A stretch of 50,315 bases of DNA from Syntrophobacterales bacterium. GTDB lineage: Bacteria > Desulfobacterota > Desulfobaccia > Desulfobaccales > 0-14-0-80-60-11. The position numbers and the translations under genes are program-made. The notes beneath the pieces were generated by a model. The model made no database searches and was not told the origin of the DNA. It worked only from the letters and a program-made list of their open reading frames with translations. The DNA lies in contig JALNYP010000005.1 in assembly GCA_023229795.1 (NCBI GenBank), positions 38,549-88,863 of the forward strand, written 5' to 3'. Shown here one piece after another: positions 23,901 to 32,208 of the stretch. Position 1 is the first letter of the stretch; each line of letters opens with the position of its first letter.

Positions 23901-26109
23901 TCTGGGGGTATATACCGGAGAGCTGCTGTCTTTCCTGGTGCACCAGACCCCGTTTTATCTCTCCAAGAACGAGCCCCTGACCGGCGGCGGCGGCCTCAAC
24001 GAGGGCGCCATCTCCAAGCTGAGGCGGCGTTTCGAGGCGGTGGCCTTCTTTAACCCCAGCGTGCTTACTGACGCCCAGGGACGGGCCCAGGTGACGTTCA
24101 CCCTGCCCGACAACATGACCACCTATCGGGTCTATGCCGTGGTGGTGGACCGGGGCAGCCGCTTCGCCAGCGTCGAACGGCCGCTCTTGGCCACCAAGGC
24201 CTTTTACCTGGAACCGGGGCTGCCCGGCTTTTTTACCAAGGGGGACACCTTTAAATTTCAGGTGGCCGCGTTCAACGCCACTACCGCCCAGGGGCCGGTG
24301 CAATTCAGTGCGATCGGCGACGGCGGGCTCTTTCTCACCGCAGAGCCACCCACTGCACCGCTTAAGCCCAAGGACAGCATGAAACTCAACGTCACTGGCC
24401 AGGCGGCCACCGCCGGACCCGCGGCGGCCCGGTTTGCCGGGCAATTCCAGGGGCGCAGCGACGCGGTGGAACTCAAGCTGCGCGTCAATTCCGGCTACGT
24501 CCGGGACACCCAGGTGTGGTTCGGCTCCCTGGCCGGGACAAGCGAAATCAAGGTCCCCCTCCCGCCCTATCTGACCGGCAAGGAGGCCGGGCAGATTAGC
24601 CCGCAGGAAGTTACCGCGGTCCTGACCGTGGCCGGGTCGCCCTTCCTGCGCATGTCCCAGGCCATCGAGTACCTGCTGCACTATCCGTATGGGTGCGTGG
24701 AGCAGACCGGCTCGGGGGTTCTGGGCCTGGCGGCCTTAAGGGGAGTGATCCAGAAAGGACTGGTCTCGGGGGTGAGCCTGGAAGACACCGACAAATTCCT
24801 TAACCGGGGGGTGCAGCGCCTGCTGGGCCTGCAGACCGACTCCGGCGGTTTTGCCTACTGGCCGGGGCAGCGGGAGGCCCACCTCTGGGGGTCGATCTAT
24901 GCCATCGCCGCCTTGAGTCTGGCCGGGAGCAACGGCATCAACGTGCCGCCGGATTCCCTCAGTCAGGCCATGGAGTACCTGAAGAACCAGATCAAAGAAG
25001 AGAAACGTTCCCCGGCCTTCAAGGCCTTTGCCTGTTACCTCCTGGCCCTCAACGACTCCTTGGAACGGGAGACCTTCAATGCCGTAAACGCCGAGGCCGC
25101 CAGGATGGACCGGGAGAGCAAAATCCTGCTGCTGTTGGCGGCCAAGCAGGCCAAACTGCGGCCGCTGAAGGAACTCCAGACCGCCTTGAAACCCCTGTTG
25201 GGCGGCAAGGCCGCGGCGTTGCGGGACGACAGCGAGGATGGGTTCCAGGCCCGGTACCGCGCCCCGGCCCTGGCCCTGCTGGCGGGTAACGCCATTTTGC
25301 CCCGCGACCGCGGCACCGAGGAGGAGGCCCTGCTGCTGCTGGGAGGCCTGGACCGCCAGGGCATTTGGACCTCCACCAGCGATACCGGCTGGGCGCTCCT
25401 GGCCCTGGGGGACTATTTCAAGGGGACCAGCTTCGGGACCGAACCGGTGGAGATTACCCTCAGCCAGCCCGGCGCGCCCGGCACCCAACACCTGAAACTG
25501 GACCCCCGGGGCTTCCGCACGGTGGGCCTGGATTCTGCGCTCTTGTTGAAAAACCCGGTGGTCAAAGTGGAAGGCCTAGCGGGCAAAACCTGGATCTATA
25601 AGCTGGAACTGACCGCCCCCCGCCTGGATATTGCCGGCACGGGAGCGGCCCACGGCTTCAAGGTCAGCCGGACCATCAAGAACACCGACGGCTCCGACGT
25701 CATCAAGGTGGGAGACCTGGTGAAAGTCACGGTGAATATGGAGGTCGCGGGCCAGGGGCAGAGCTACGTGGTGCTGGATGACCCCCTGCCCGCGGGCCTG
25801 CTGGCCATCAACTCGGCCTTCAAGACCGAGGAGCGGGTCCCGGAAGGGGACGAGGAGAACGGCGACGACTTCGATTACGTCACCCGGGAAGGGACCATCC
25901 GGTTCCGGCCCAATTACTTCGAAATTCGGGACGACCGGGTGTTGGCCTTCCGGGATCAGGTCTATTCCGGGTCCCAGCGGTTCGAGTATTACTGCCGGGC
26001 CGTGTGTGAAGGCACGTTTGTGGTGCCCGCCACCCGGGTGGCGGCGATGTACTCCCCCGGGGTGAATGGTTACTCCGCCCAGGGAAAGTTGACCATCAAG
26101 GGACGCTGA
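20923..26109 (+). CDS. Bacterial alpha-2-macroglobulin (YfhM/MagD type)
   Basis: 1728 residues from ATG 20923, which has GGGAGGGTGAC just upstream; the upstream in-frame ATG 20833 lacks one. Periplasmic protease trap. A signal peptide (hydrophobic run near residues 25-50, LAVLLIWALALGLL) has no lipobox cysteine, unlike E. coli YfhM, so it is probably released or bound by its partner. MG-type beta domains follow, with a bait-like region before the thioester motif YGCVEQ (cysteine near residue 1258, codon at 24694) and its helical thioester domain (AYWPGQ...HLWGSIYAIAAL), then a receptor-like C-terminus. Paired with pbpC two bases downstream, the known colonization/defence pair. A complete thioester indicates ability to crosslink attacking proteases. 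Confidence 0.93.
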   Translation: MKTPSGPRSPFYITVENTRRTGALAPRLAVLLIWALALGLLAPAGLLAAQERVKSPPGAAAPGFDPKKHFTIEKIEPDAAQEELRIRFSQPLDPDLLRGNLRLLPRVKIDWNRTTTNPQGVLTLRGAFRYGTGYLVVLPDNLRVGNKTYLRTVNSFFMPDRPPKVEFVGPQSVIERDSRQLLHVRAQNVNNLKFEGIRVPPLLLPLALAVEKNPADWDRLSQELKSGAEGLKPLMSANLELDHFQALPLDEKQLFPAAGEKNQRWAVSLPLNFRQGKEKGVLELIRVYDNEAGSAAATQPRVFQITNLGLTYKRGDNQLLLWVTSLKAGTPMAGARVIGFTKDMEVFPLGRTNADGVLMFEDKDLKGIALKNPNQPAQVQRRVAKDDLVLLMAGTPDDVAFIQVLPPGNLKPQGIWQVKVGEKVRNLKAQVFTERGVYRPGEKMYFKGVVREYDQGRIIPPVGEVCFFEVLSPKGEQVFTMEGRTSDFGTAAGEVLTQSYWPLGTYTLNMTYGPETPAETAARKKGHTGEAEETAAPKNQVSVTFQLQEFKPPRHFVGIAFERFSKTLKDYVNRGEQQAPFVRINLTGSYYAGGPVKHGQVRWKIYQAKTDYQVPGQADFTFGYGGDDQGELIESGQTILDENGRASLEFPLDRQIMDGQHGLSVVATVVDFDGRAASDTQAFQVTPALLVGISRHPDEARADEDQVLKVTVAKSDGKRIRRGAVQAEILQKSYTYVAKRNEAGDLYWDDQEVWRRTVATDLTLEKGTAAFRFNFAWGGRYLVAFTYRDEAGRSFTSATAFDVSGENYAYENRELPYQPLSLAADRAAYKPGETARITARPRSPVSRYLVTLEQNGVLKYQVVAPKGPDENLEVAIRPEYTPNVYVSVLGLTPRGEFPVYAGHYDTEAPNFYWGTVNLSVRQEVQGLKVQISPAAKELKFEPGDKVTLDFTVQGAKGEGVEAELAVAVVDEAVLALTGFKTPALDSLTRFDRPLGVYTGELLSFLVHQTPFYLSKNEPLTGGGGLNEGAISKLRRRFEAVAFFNPSVLTDAQGRAQVTFTLPDNMTTYRVYAVVVDRGSRFASVERPLLATKAFYLEPGLPGFFTKGDTFKFQVAAFNATTAQGPVQFSAIGDGGLFLTAEPPTAPLKPKDSMKLNVTGQAATAGPAAARFAGQFQGRSDAVELKLRVNSGYVRDTQVWFGSLAGTSEIKVPLPPYLTGKEAGQISPQEVTAVLTVAGSPFLRMSQAIEYLLHYPYGCVEQTGSGVLGLAALRGVIQKGLVSGVSLEDTDKFLNRGVQRLLGLQTDSGGFAYWPGQREAHLWGSIYAIAALSLAGSNGINVPPDSLSQAMEYLKNQIKEEKRSPAFKAFACYLLALNDSLERETFNAVNAEAARMDRESKILLLLAAKQAKLRPLKELQTALKPLLGGKAAALRDDSEDGFQARYRAPALALLAGNAILPRDRGTEEEALLLLGGLDRQGIWTSTSDTGWALLALGDYFKGTSFGTEPVEITLSQPGAPGTQHLKLDPRGFRTVGLDSALLLKNPVVKVEGLAGKTWIYKLELTAPRLDIAGTGAAHGFKVSRTIKNTDGSDVIKVGDLVKVTVNMEVAGQGQSYVVLDDPLPAGLLAINSAFKTEERVPEGDEENGDDFDYVTREGTIRFRPNYFEIRDDRVLAFRDQVYSGSQRFEYYCRAVCEGTFVVPATRVAAMYSPGVNGYSAQGKLTIKGR

Positions 26110-26111
26110 AG

Positions 26112-28466
26112 ATGAGGCGGCGCGGCTTACGTCTGGCGGTCTGGGGCGCGGCCGCGATTGTGCTGGCGCTGGCCGGACTGGCCTGGCATTTCGAGGCCGC
26201 GTCCCGCCTGGACCCGGAGGCCCTGGATCCCCGGCCCGGGCCTCTGGTCCTGGACCGCTCCGGCCGGATGCTGCGGCTGGGGCCCGACGCCGCGGGGCGC
26301 AAGCTGATCAAACTGCCTGCTGACCAGGACCTGCCGCGCCTGGTGGCCGCGGCCTTCGTGGCCGCGGAGGACCAGCGCTTTCGGCGCCATCCGGGCATCG
26401 ATCTCCTGGCCATCGTGCGGGCCGCGGCGACCAACCTGAGCCGGGGCCGCATTGTCTCCGGGGCCTCCACCATCACCCAGCAACTGGCGCGCCTCACCTA
26501 CCCGGGGCCGCGCAGCTATTATCGCAAGCTGGTGGAGATGTGCCGCAGCCTCAGGATAGAGCTGCTGCTCAGCAAGGATGAGATCCTGCGGCGCTATCTG
26601 GACCGGGCGCCGGTGGGCAATAATCTCATGGGGGTGGAGGCCGGGGCCTACGCCTATTTCGGCAAACCCGCGGCGCAGCTGACGGCGGGCCAGGCCGCGC
26701 TCCTGGCCGCGCTGGTCAAGGCCCCGGGGACCCTGAACCCCTACGGCCCGCATCGGGATCGGCTCCTGGCCCGGCAGCGCTGGGTGCTGCAACGCATGGC
26801 GGATCTGGGGTATCTCAGCCTCCATGAATGCCAGGCTCAGCAGCAGGACGCCGTTAGATTGGCCGGTACTGGCCGGCGTCCCCCCTGGTTTCCCTTCGAG
26901 GCCCCGCATTGGGTCAACCTGGTTCTGGCCCGCGATAATTCTGTGAAGGCGACAGGGCAGTGGTTCAGGACCACCCTGGATCTCCCTCTACAGCGGCGGG
27001 CCCAGGCCATTGTGCTCTCGCACCGGGCTGAACTTTTGAAGGCCGGGGCTTCCCAGGCCGCGGCGGTGATCGTGGCCAACCGCAGCCGGGAAGTCCTGGC
27101 CCTGGCGGGCTCTTGCGCCTATGGCCCCCGGGACCAGGGGTTCAATAACGGCGCCGCGGCCTGGCGCTCTCCGGGTTCCACCCTGAAGCCGTTTCTCTAT
27201 GCCCAGGCCCTGGACCAGGGTTTCACCTCCGCCTCGGTATTGGAGGACGTGGAGCGGCGCTACCGGACTCCCCGGGGGGAGTTTATTCCGGCCAATTTCG
27301 ACCGCGTCACCCACGGTCCCGTAGCCTTCCGGGAGGCCCTGGCCAATTCCCTGAACCTGTCGTCGGTCCACCTGCTCAACCTGATGGGGCCGGAGGCGTA
27401 CTATGAGACCTTGGCCAGCCTGAACCTCATTAACCGCCCGGAGGTCACTCCGGAGCAGTACGGTCTGGGCCTGGTGGTGGGCAACCCCGAAGTCAGCCTG
27501 CTGCAACTGGCCGCGGCTTACGCCTCCCTGGCCAACCATGGCAAGTTTGCCCCCCTGCGCCTGACCCTGGACGAGCCCCGGGAAGAGGGAGTGCCGGTGT
27601 TTTCCCCCCAGGCGGCCTTTATCATCAGCGACATTCTGTCGGACCCCCTGGCCCGGGCCCGCATCTTCGGCGCCTCCACCGCCATGAACCCGCCTTACCC
27701 CCTGGCCATCAAGACCGGGACCAGCTCCCATTACCGGGATGCCTGGGCCGTGGCCTATACGCCGGAGTACACCCTGGCGGTGTGGGTGGGCAATTTCGAC
27801 GGCCGGCCCACAGCCAAGTTAAGCGGGGCCGCGGCTGCGGCTCCCATCGTGGCAGACCTGGCTGCGGTCTTGTTTGCCGCGGGGCCGCCCCAGCCCTTCT
27901 CACGGCCGAGCGGGGTCACCGAGGCCATGGTGTGCGCCTTCTCCGGCCTGAAGCCCGGCCCCGGCTGCGTACACCGGCGCCGGGAATTTTTCCTGGCCGG
28001 GACCGAACCCCAGACCTTTTGCACCTATCACCACCTCGCAGAACCATGGCACCGCATGCCCGCCACGTTTGCGGGCTGGCTGCATCAGCGCTTCGAGAAG
28101 GGCGGGGAGGGTCGGTTTCGCCTGGCGGAGTTTGATCAGAATTTGGCCAAGGCTTTTGGGAGGCCGGCCGCGGCTCCGGGTTTCGGAACTGGCCGGGCGG
28201 ACGGGCTCAACTCCAGGATCAGCATCAGCTATCCCCTGGGGGGGGACCGCTTCCTGTTGACGCCCCCGGCGGAGACGATTCGGGTGACCTTAAAGGCCCT
28301 GTGCCGGGACCCGGTGCCAACGGTCACCTGGTTTGTGGATGGGCGGGAAGTCGCGGCCACCGGCCCGCCCTACGAACTGCCCCTAGATTTGACCCGAGGC
28401 CGCCACCGCCTCACCGCGGCGGGGCCGGGCGGCCAGGGCGACGCCGTGGAAGTCTTTGTGCAATAA
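26112..28466 (+). CDS. pbpC: Penicillin-binding protein 1C
   Basis: 784 residues; the start is two bases after the preceding stop. One N-terminal membrane helix (about 6-25). Glycosyltransferase (GT51) domain: AAEDQRFRRHPGID near 86 and SGASTITQQLARL near 117. Transpeptidase domain: SPGSTLKPF near 352 (active serine in STLK), SLN near 415 and KTGTSSHYRDAW near 535. C-terminal PBP1C extension of the BiPBP_C type with VTWFVDGREV near 735. Makes and repairs peptidoglycan; with alpha-2-macroglobulin it forms a known gene pair, in which PBP1C is thought to repair cell wall when the barrier is breached. Confidence 0.94.
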   Translation: MRRRGLRLAVWGAAAIVLALAGLAWHFEAASRLDPEALDPRPGPLVLDRSGRMLRLGPDAAGRKLIKLPADQDLPRLVAAAFVAAEDQRFRRHPGIDLLAIVRAAATNLSRGRIVSGASTITQQLARLTYPGPRSYYRKLVEMCRSLRIELLLSKDEILRRYLDRAPVGNNLMGVEAGAYAYFGKPAAQLTAGQAALLAALVKAPGTLNPYGPHRDRLLARQRWVLQRMADLGYLSLHECQAQQQDAVRLAGTGRRPPWFPFEAPHWVNLVLARDNSVKATGQWFRTTLDLPLQRRAQAIVLSHRAELLKAGASQAAAVIVANRSREVLALAGSCAYGPRDQGFNNGAAAWRSPGSTLKPFLYAQALDQGFTSASVLEDVERRYRTPRGEFIPANFDRVTHGPVAFREALANSLNLSSVHLLNLMGPEAYYETLASLNLINRPEVTPEQYGLGLVVGNPEVSLLQLAAAYASLANHGKFAPLRLTLDEPREEGVPVFSPQAAFIISDILSDPLARARIFGASTAMNPPYPLAIKTGTSSHYRDAWAVAYTPEYTLAVWVGNFDGRPTAKLSGAAAAAPIVADLAAVLFAAGPPQPFSRPSGVTEAMVCAFSGLKPGPGCVHRRREFFLAGTEPQTFCTYHHLAEPWHRMPATFAGWLHQRFEKGGEGRFRLAEFDQNLAKAFGRPAAAPGFGTGRADGLNSRISISYPLGGDRFLLTPPAETIRVTLKALCRDPVPTVTWFVDGREVAATGPPYELPLDLTRGRHRLTAAGPGGQGDAVEVFVQ

Positions 28467-28481
28467 GGCTTGCCAGTTACC

Positions 28482-29015
28482 TTACTTGGGGACGGGATTT
28501 TCGATGGCCTCAATTTTGGGAGTTCGCTTCAGATGGCGCCGAAGGGATTTTTTCGCGGCCGCAGCCTCGTGGGGGGTGTCAAAAGGGCCTACCCACACCT
28601 GGAAACGGTGGCCGTTGGCCGGGTCTCGGCGGATAAAGCCCGGTTTCCCTTGCTTCTTTAGCCTGTCCAAGAGCTTGGCCGCGTCGCGGTAGCGGTGAAA
28701 GGTGCCCGCCAGGAAGCCGTGTTGCTTTTCCGGCTGCAAGGGCGGTAAGGGCGCAACTTTCGTCTCCGCTGGCGCACTCTGAGGCGGGCCCGGCTGCACC
28801 GTCAGGGGGGCAGTCGGCGTCGCCTGGGACGCAGGCGCCGGGGTTGGCGTCGGCGCCGGCTGGGGCGCCGCAGCGGTGGGAGCCGGGGGCGCGGGCGCGG
28901 TCACGGTGGCGGGCCCGGGCTTCGGAGAGCCTCCGAAGTAGAGCCGCACCAGGATGACGATGATGATAACCATGCCTGCCAACAGCGCCAGACCGAAGCC
29001 GGTGAACCTTTTCAT
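28482..29015 (-). CDS. SPOR-domain membrane protein
   Basis: 177 residues. One transmembrane helix (about 6-25, FGLALLAGMVIIIVILV), a proline/alanine-rich spacer (30-95) and a C-terminal SPOR domain (about 98-170: FLAGTFHRYRDAAKLLDRLKK, then VWVGPFDTPHEAAAAKKSL). SPOR domains bind denuded glycan strands at division septa. Convergent with pbpC, 15 bases between stops, so a cell-wall theme continues. Start ATG 29015 has no strong Shine-Dalgarno. Confidence 0.85.
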   Translation of the reverse strand: MKRFTGFGLALLAGMVIIIVILVRLYFGGSPKPGPATVTAPAPPAPTAAAPQPAPTPTPAPASQATPTAPLTVQPGPPQSAPAETKVAPLPPLQPEKQHGFLAGTFHRYRDAAKLLDRLKKQGKPGFIRRDPANGHRFQVWVGPFDTPHEAAAAKKSLRRHLKRTPKIEAIENPVPK

Positions 29016-29159
29016 GACCGCTTACCCCTCTCCCCCAGAGTCAACCCGGATGATCTTTAAGAGTACGATACCTTTATACTACATCCTGATGAGGGCGGGT
29101 AGTTGAGAAAACGGAAAGATGCGCGGCCCCGGTGAGCCCATAGGGTGAGCCGGTTCTGC

Positions 29160-30521
29160 CTACCAGCTTACCTTCAGGTTGTATTTGTCGATTTTATGGG
29201 TCAGGGTCTTGCGGTTGATCCCTAAGATACGGGCGGCCTCCTGGCGCCGGCCCTTGGTGTGGCGCAGGATGAACTGGATGTAGCGCTTTTCCAACTCGTC
29301 CAGGGAATAATTCTCATCGGAGAACACCTGAAACTCCCCCTGGCGCTGGGAAATGAAACTGGGCAGGTGTTCCGGCTGAATGATCTCCCCATCCTCCAGG
29401 ATGACGATGCGTTCTATGGTGTGCTCCAATTCCCGCACATTCCCGGGCCAGGCATAGTCGCCGAGCATCTTCAAGGCCCGGCTGGAGATGCCGGTGACTT
29501 CCCGCTGGCCCTTGAGGCTGTATCTGCGCAGGAAGTGCTCCGCCAGCAGGGGGATGTCGCCGGTGCGCTCCCGCAAGGGGGGTAAGTGGATGGGGATGAC
29601 GCTGAGCCGGTAGTAGAGGTCCTCCCGGAAGGTGCCGGCCTTGATGGCCTCCATGAGGTCCCGGTTGGAGGAAGCGATGATGCGGATATCCAGCTTGACG
29701 CGTTTCTGGCTCCCCACCTGCATAAACTCCCGTTCCTGAATTACCCGGAGAAGCTTGGCCTGGATATTCAGGCTCAGATTGCTGATCTCATCGAAGAAAA
29801 AAGTGCCGTGGTTGGCCAGTTCGAAGAGGCCGTGCTTGGTCTGATGCGCGCCGGTGAAGGAACCCTTGACGTGGCCGAAGAGCTCGCTTTCCAGCAGGGT
29901 CTCGACCAGGGCGGAGCAGTCCACCGGCACGAACTCCTTATCCGACCTGGGGCTGAGCAGGTGAATAGCCCGGGCCACCAGCTCCTTGCCGGTGCCGGAC
30001 TCTCCGGTCAGGAGCACGGTGCTGTCGCTGGGCGCGGCCCGCTTGATTTTGGCGAACACCTGCTTCATGGCCGGGCTTCTGCCGATGATAAAATCCAGAC
30101 CCAGCTCGTGGGCTTCGGGAGCCTCCGGCTTGCCTCTCTGGGCCAGATGGTCCCGGGCCTTGCGCACCACCACTTCCAATTCATCGATGCGGAAGGGCTT
30201 CACCAGATAGTCCAGGGCCCCCAGCTTGATGCACTCCACCGCTCCCTGGATGGTGGGGTAGCCGGTGATCATGATGACTTCGGTTTCGGGAAAGTCCCGG
30301 CGCAGGAGCTTAAGCAACTCCACGCCGCTCAGGTCCGGCAGCTTGATGTCCAGGAGCACGATGGCAAAGACCTGGTGGGTTAAGTGTTCCATAGCCTCTG
30401 CGGCGTCGGCGGCCACGGTGATCTTCAGGTCCTGCCGGGACAGGACCTGGGCGATGCCGGTCCGCACCGCGGGCTCATCGTCCACTACCAGGATTTGCCG
30501 GCTGAATTCACTTGCCTCCAT
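29160..30521 (-). CDS. NtrC-family response regulator
   Basis: 453 residues from ATG 30521, with AAGGG six bases upstream; GTG 30527 adds two residues. Receiver (residues 8-118) with ILVVDDEPAV, phospho-acceptor aspartate in VLLDIKLPDLSG and KPF. AAA+ domain with GESGTGKE, GSFTGA (here serine replaces alanine in GAFTGA), FFDEIS and GNVRELEH. C-terminal Fis helix-turn-helix (HTKGRRQEAARILGINRKTL). A sigma-54 enhancer-binding activator. The start codon lies inside the end of the kinase gene upstream, so it is translationally coupled as the last gene of a five-gene signalling operon. Confidence 0.92.
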   Translation of the reverse strand: MEASEFSRQILVVDDEPAVRTGIAQVLSRQDLKITVAADAAEAMEHLTHQVFAIVLLDIKLPDLSGVELLKLLRRDFPETEVIMITGYPTIQGAVECIKLGALDYLVKPFRIDELEVVVRKARDHLAQRGKPEAPEAHELGLDFIIGRSPAMKQVFAKIKRAAPSDSTVLLTGESGTGKELVARAIHLLSPRSDKEFVPVDCSALVETLLESELFGHVKGSFTGAHQTKHGLFELANHGTFFFDEISNLSLNIQAKLLRVIQEREFMQVGSQKRVKLDIRIIASSNRDLMEAIKAGTFREDLYYRLSVIPIHLPPLRERTGDIPLLAEHFLRRYSLKGQREVTGISSRALKMLGDYAWPGNVRELEHTIERIVILEDGEIIQPEHLPSFISQRQGEFQVFSDENYSLDELEKRYIQFILRHTKGRRQEAARILGINRKTLTHKIDKYNLKVSW

Positions 30522-32010
30522 CCGCACCCTTCATGTCGGTCACGGTGGGCAGCTTGACCTTAAAGGTGGTCCCCACCCCGACTGCGCTCTCCACGTCTAC
30601 CGATCCGCGGTGGGCCTCGATGAGCCCTTTGACCAGGGCCAGGCCCAGACCGGTGCCGATCACCAGCCGGGTCTTGGGGCTCTTGACCCGGTAAAACTTG
30701 TCGAAGATCTTGGGCAACTCCTCGGGCTCGATGCCGATGCCCTGGTCGCTTACCAGGACTTCCAGGTAGTCGCCCCGGGAGATGGCGGCAATCTTGACTT
30801 CACCGCCATCCGGGGAGTAATTGATGGCATTGCTCACCAGGTTGGTGAAGACCTCCTCCATGCTGCGGCGGTCAGCCAGCACGAGGGGGATGCCGCCGGG
30901 AACCTCCAGCTTCAAGATGACCTTCTGGCTGGCGGCCCGCTCCCGCAGGAGTTCCACCAGTTCAGCCAGGATATCGCTCAGATCCAGGGGGATTTGCTCC
31001 AGTTGCCCGTGGCCGGCTTCCATCTTGGCCACGTCCAAGAGGTCATTGATCAATTCCAGGAGGCCCTGGATTTTGGCATGGGCCCGGGATAAGAGCTCTC
31101 GCTGCTTGTCGGTCAACTCTCCGGCCAGACCGTCCAGAATGACGGCATGCTGCTGCTTAATGGCGGCCAGAGGCGAGCGGAGTTCATGGGACACCATGCG
31201 CACGAAGTCGTTTTTCATCTCATCCAGTTCTTTAAAGTGGGTGATGTCGTGAAAAACGGTAACCGTGCCGAGAATCTGGTCGTCCGGGCCGTAGAAGGGG
31301 GCGGACAGGACCCGCAGGTGGATGCGGTTAGCGCAGAGTTCCTGGGCAATAAAGCGGTTACGGTCCGGGTCGGCGCCCGCGAGCAGGGAGGCGATAGCCT
31401 CCTTAAAATCGGGGTCGTCCAGGTAGGCATGGAGCGGCCCGGGTTGGGGCGGGGAGGCGCTTACTCCCAGGAGTTGCAGGAGAGTGGAATTACACAGGAC
31501 CACCTCGCCTTCCCGGTTGGTAACCAGCACGCCATCGGCCATGCAGTTGACGATGGTGTGCATCCGGCTCTGTTCCATGGCCAGGTTGTAAAGGTTCCGG
31601 GCCTGCTCTGCCTGGAGTCGGCGGGCGCGCTCTTCCAGGAGCTGTTTCTCCAGGGCGCGGCGCACCACCATGGTCAGGTGGTCGATGCTGAAAGGCTTGG
31701 TGACGAAGTCGTAAGCCCCTTTTTTCATGCACTCCACCGCGTCGGCCACGGTGCCGAGACCGGTCATGATGATGACCGGGACGCCGGGGAAGCGAACTGA
31801 GACTTCCTCCAGGACCTCCAGGGCCCCCATCACCGGCATTTTTAAGTCGCAGAGGACCACGTTGACGGGCTTAGCGGCCAGCAGGTCCAGGGCCTCTTTG
31901 CCGTTGGCGGCGGTGGCCACCCGGTAGCCCTCGCTTTTGAGCACCCGGCTGCAGCCCAGGCGCAGGACTTCCTCGTCATCCACCACCAGCACGGTATATT
32001 GATCCGACAT
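30508..32010 (-). CDS. Receiver-PAS-histidine kinase
   Basis: 500 residues. Receiver at 1-125 (VLVVDDEEVL, VLCDLKMPVMG, TKPF), PAS-like domain (about 150-265), HisKA with phospho-acceptor VSHELRSPLAAI near 280 and HATPase_c with NAINYSPDG near 403 and DQGIGIEPEELPKIFDKFY near 437, G-box GTGLGLALVKG. No transmembrane segment, so a soluble cytoplasmic kinase. The N-terminal receiver means it can be an intermediate in a phosphorelay. Upstream of the NtrC regulator with a 14-base overlap. Confidence 0.91.
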   Translation of the reverse strand: MSDQYTVLVVDDEEVLRLGCSRVLKSEGYRVATAANGKEALDLLAAKPVNVVLCDLKMPVMGALEVLEEVSVRFPGVPVIIMTGLGTVADAVECMKKGAYDFVTKPFSIDHLTMVVRRALEKQLLEERARRLQAEQARNLYNLAMEQSRMHTIVNCMADGVLVTNREGEVVLCNSTLLQLLGVSASPPQPGPLHAYLDDPDFKEAIASLLAGADPDRNRFIAQELCANRIHLRVLSAPFYGPDDQILGTVTVFHDITHFKELDEMKNDFVRMVSHELRSPLAAIKQQHAVILDGLAGELTDKQRELLSRAHAKIQGLLELINDLLDVAKMEAGHGQLEQIPLDLSDILAELVELLRERAASQKVILKLEVPGGIPLVLADRRSMEEVFTNLVSNAINYSPDGGEVKIAAISRGDYLEVLVSDQGIGIEPEELPKIFDKFYRVKSPKTRLVIGTGLGLALVKGLIEAHRGSVDVESAVGVGTTFKVKLPTVTDMKGADGGK

Positions 32011-32024
32011 AAGGCACCCTTGAT

Positions 32025-32050
32025 AGCTGTCAGCTATCAGCCGTCAGCTT
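32025..32050. repeat. Heptanucleotide tandem repeat (AGCTRTC)n
   Basis: Four units with 7-base period: AGCTGTC, AGCTATC, AGCCGTC, AGCTTAA, starting 15 bases upstream (minus strand) of a kinase start. Different sequence from the heptamer at 619, same period. Confidence 0.65.
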
Positions 32051-32106
32051 AAAGCTTGTTCTCTCAAAAACCGAATTACCACCTTGGGCGGACTGATCTT
32101 CCCCTG

Positions 32107-32156
32107 GTAGCACAGGCGTCTCGCCTGTGCAGGCGCAGGCTAAAGCCTGCGGCTAC
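32107..32156. repeat. Double-hairpin REP unit with GGTAGC/GCTACC ends
   Basis: Two adjacent palindromes, GCACAGGCGTCTCGCCTGTGC (21 bases; halves GCACAGGCG and CGCCTGTGC) and GCAGGCTAAAGCCTGCGGC, are framed by GGTAGC at 32107 and GCTACC ending at 32156. The second palindrome is the same as that at 12796. Confidence 0.75.
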
Positions 32157-32178
32157 CAAACAATGTCTATGCCCCGAA

Positions 32179-32204
32179 AACTGGCAACTGGCAACTGACA
32201 ACTG
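32179..32204. repeat. Heptanucleotide tandem repeat (AACTGGC)n
   Basis: AACTGGC twice, AACTGAC once and partial AACTG, ending five bases before the stop of the multi-PAS kinase. Third example of a 7-base period in intergenic DNA. Confidence 0.75.
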
Positions 32205-32208
32205 CTCC

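Noticed and set aside
20890..24681. Very long antisense open frame (1263 codons) opposite the alpha-2-macroglobulin gene
   Set aside because: It lies wholly opposite a well-identified gene, has low-complexity Gly/His/Gln-rich composition, and long opposite frames are expected in GC-rich DNA.
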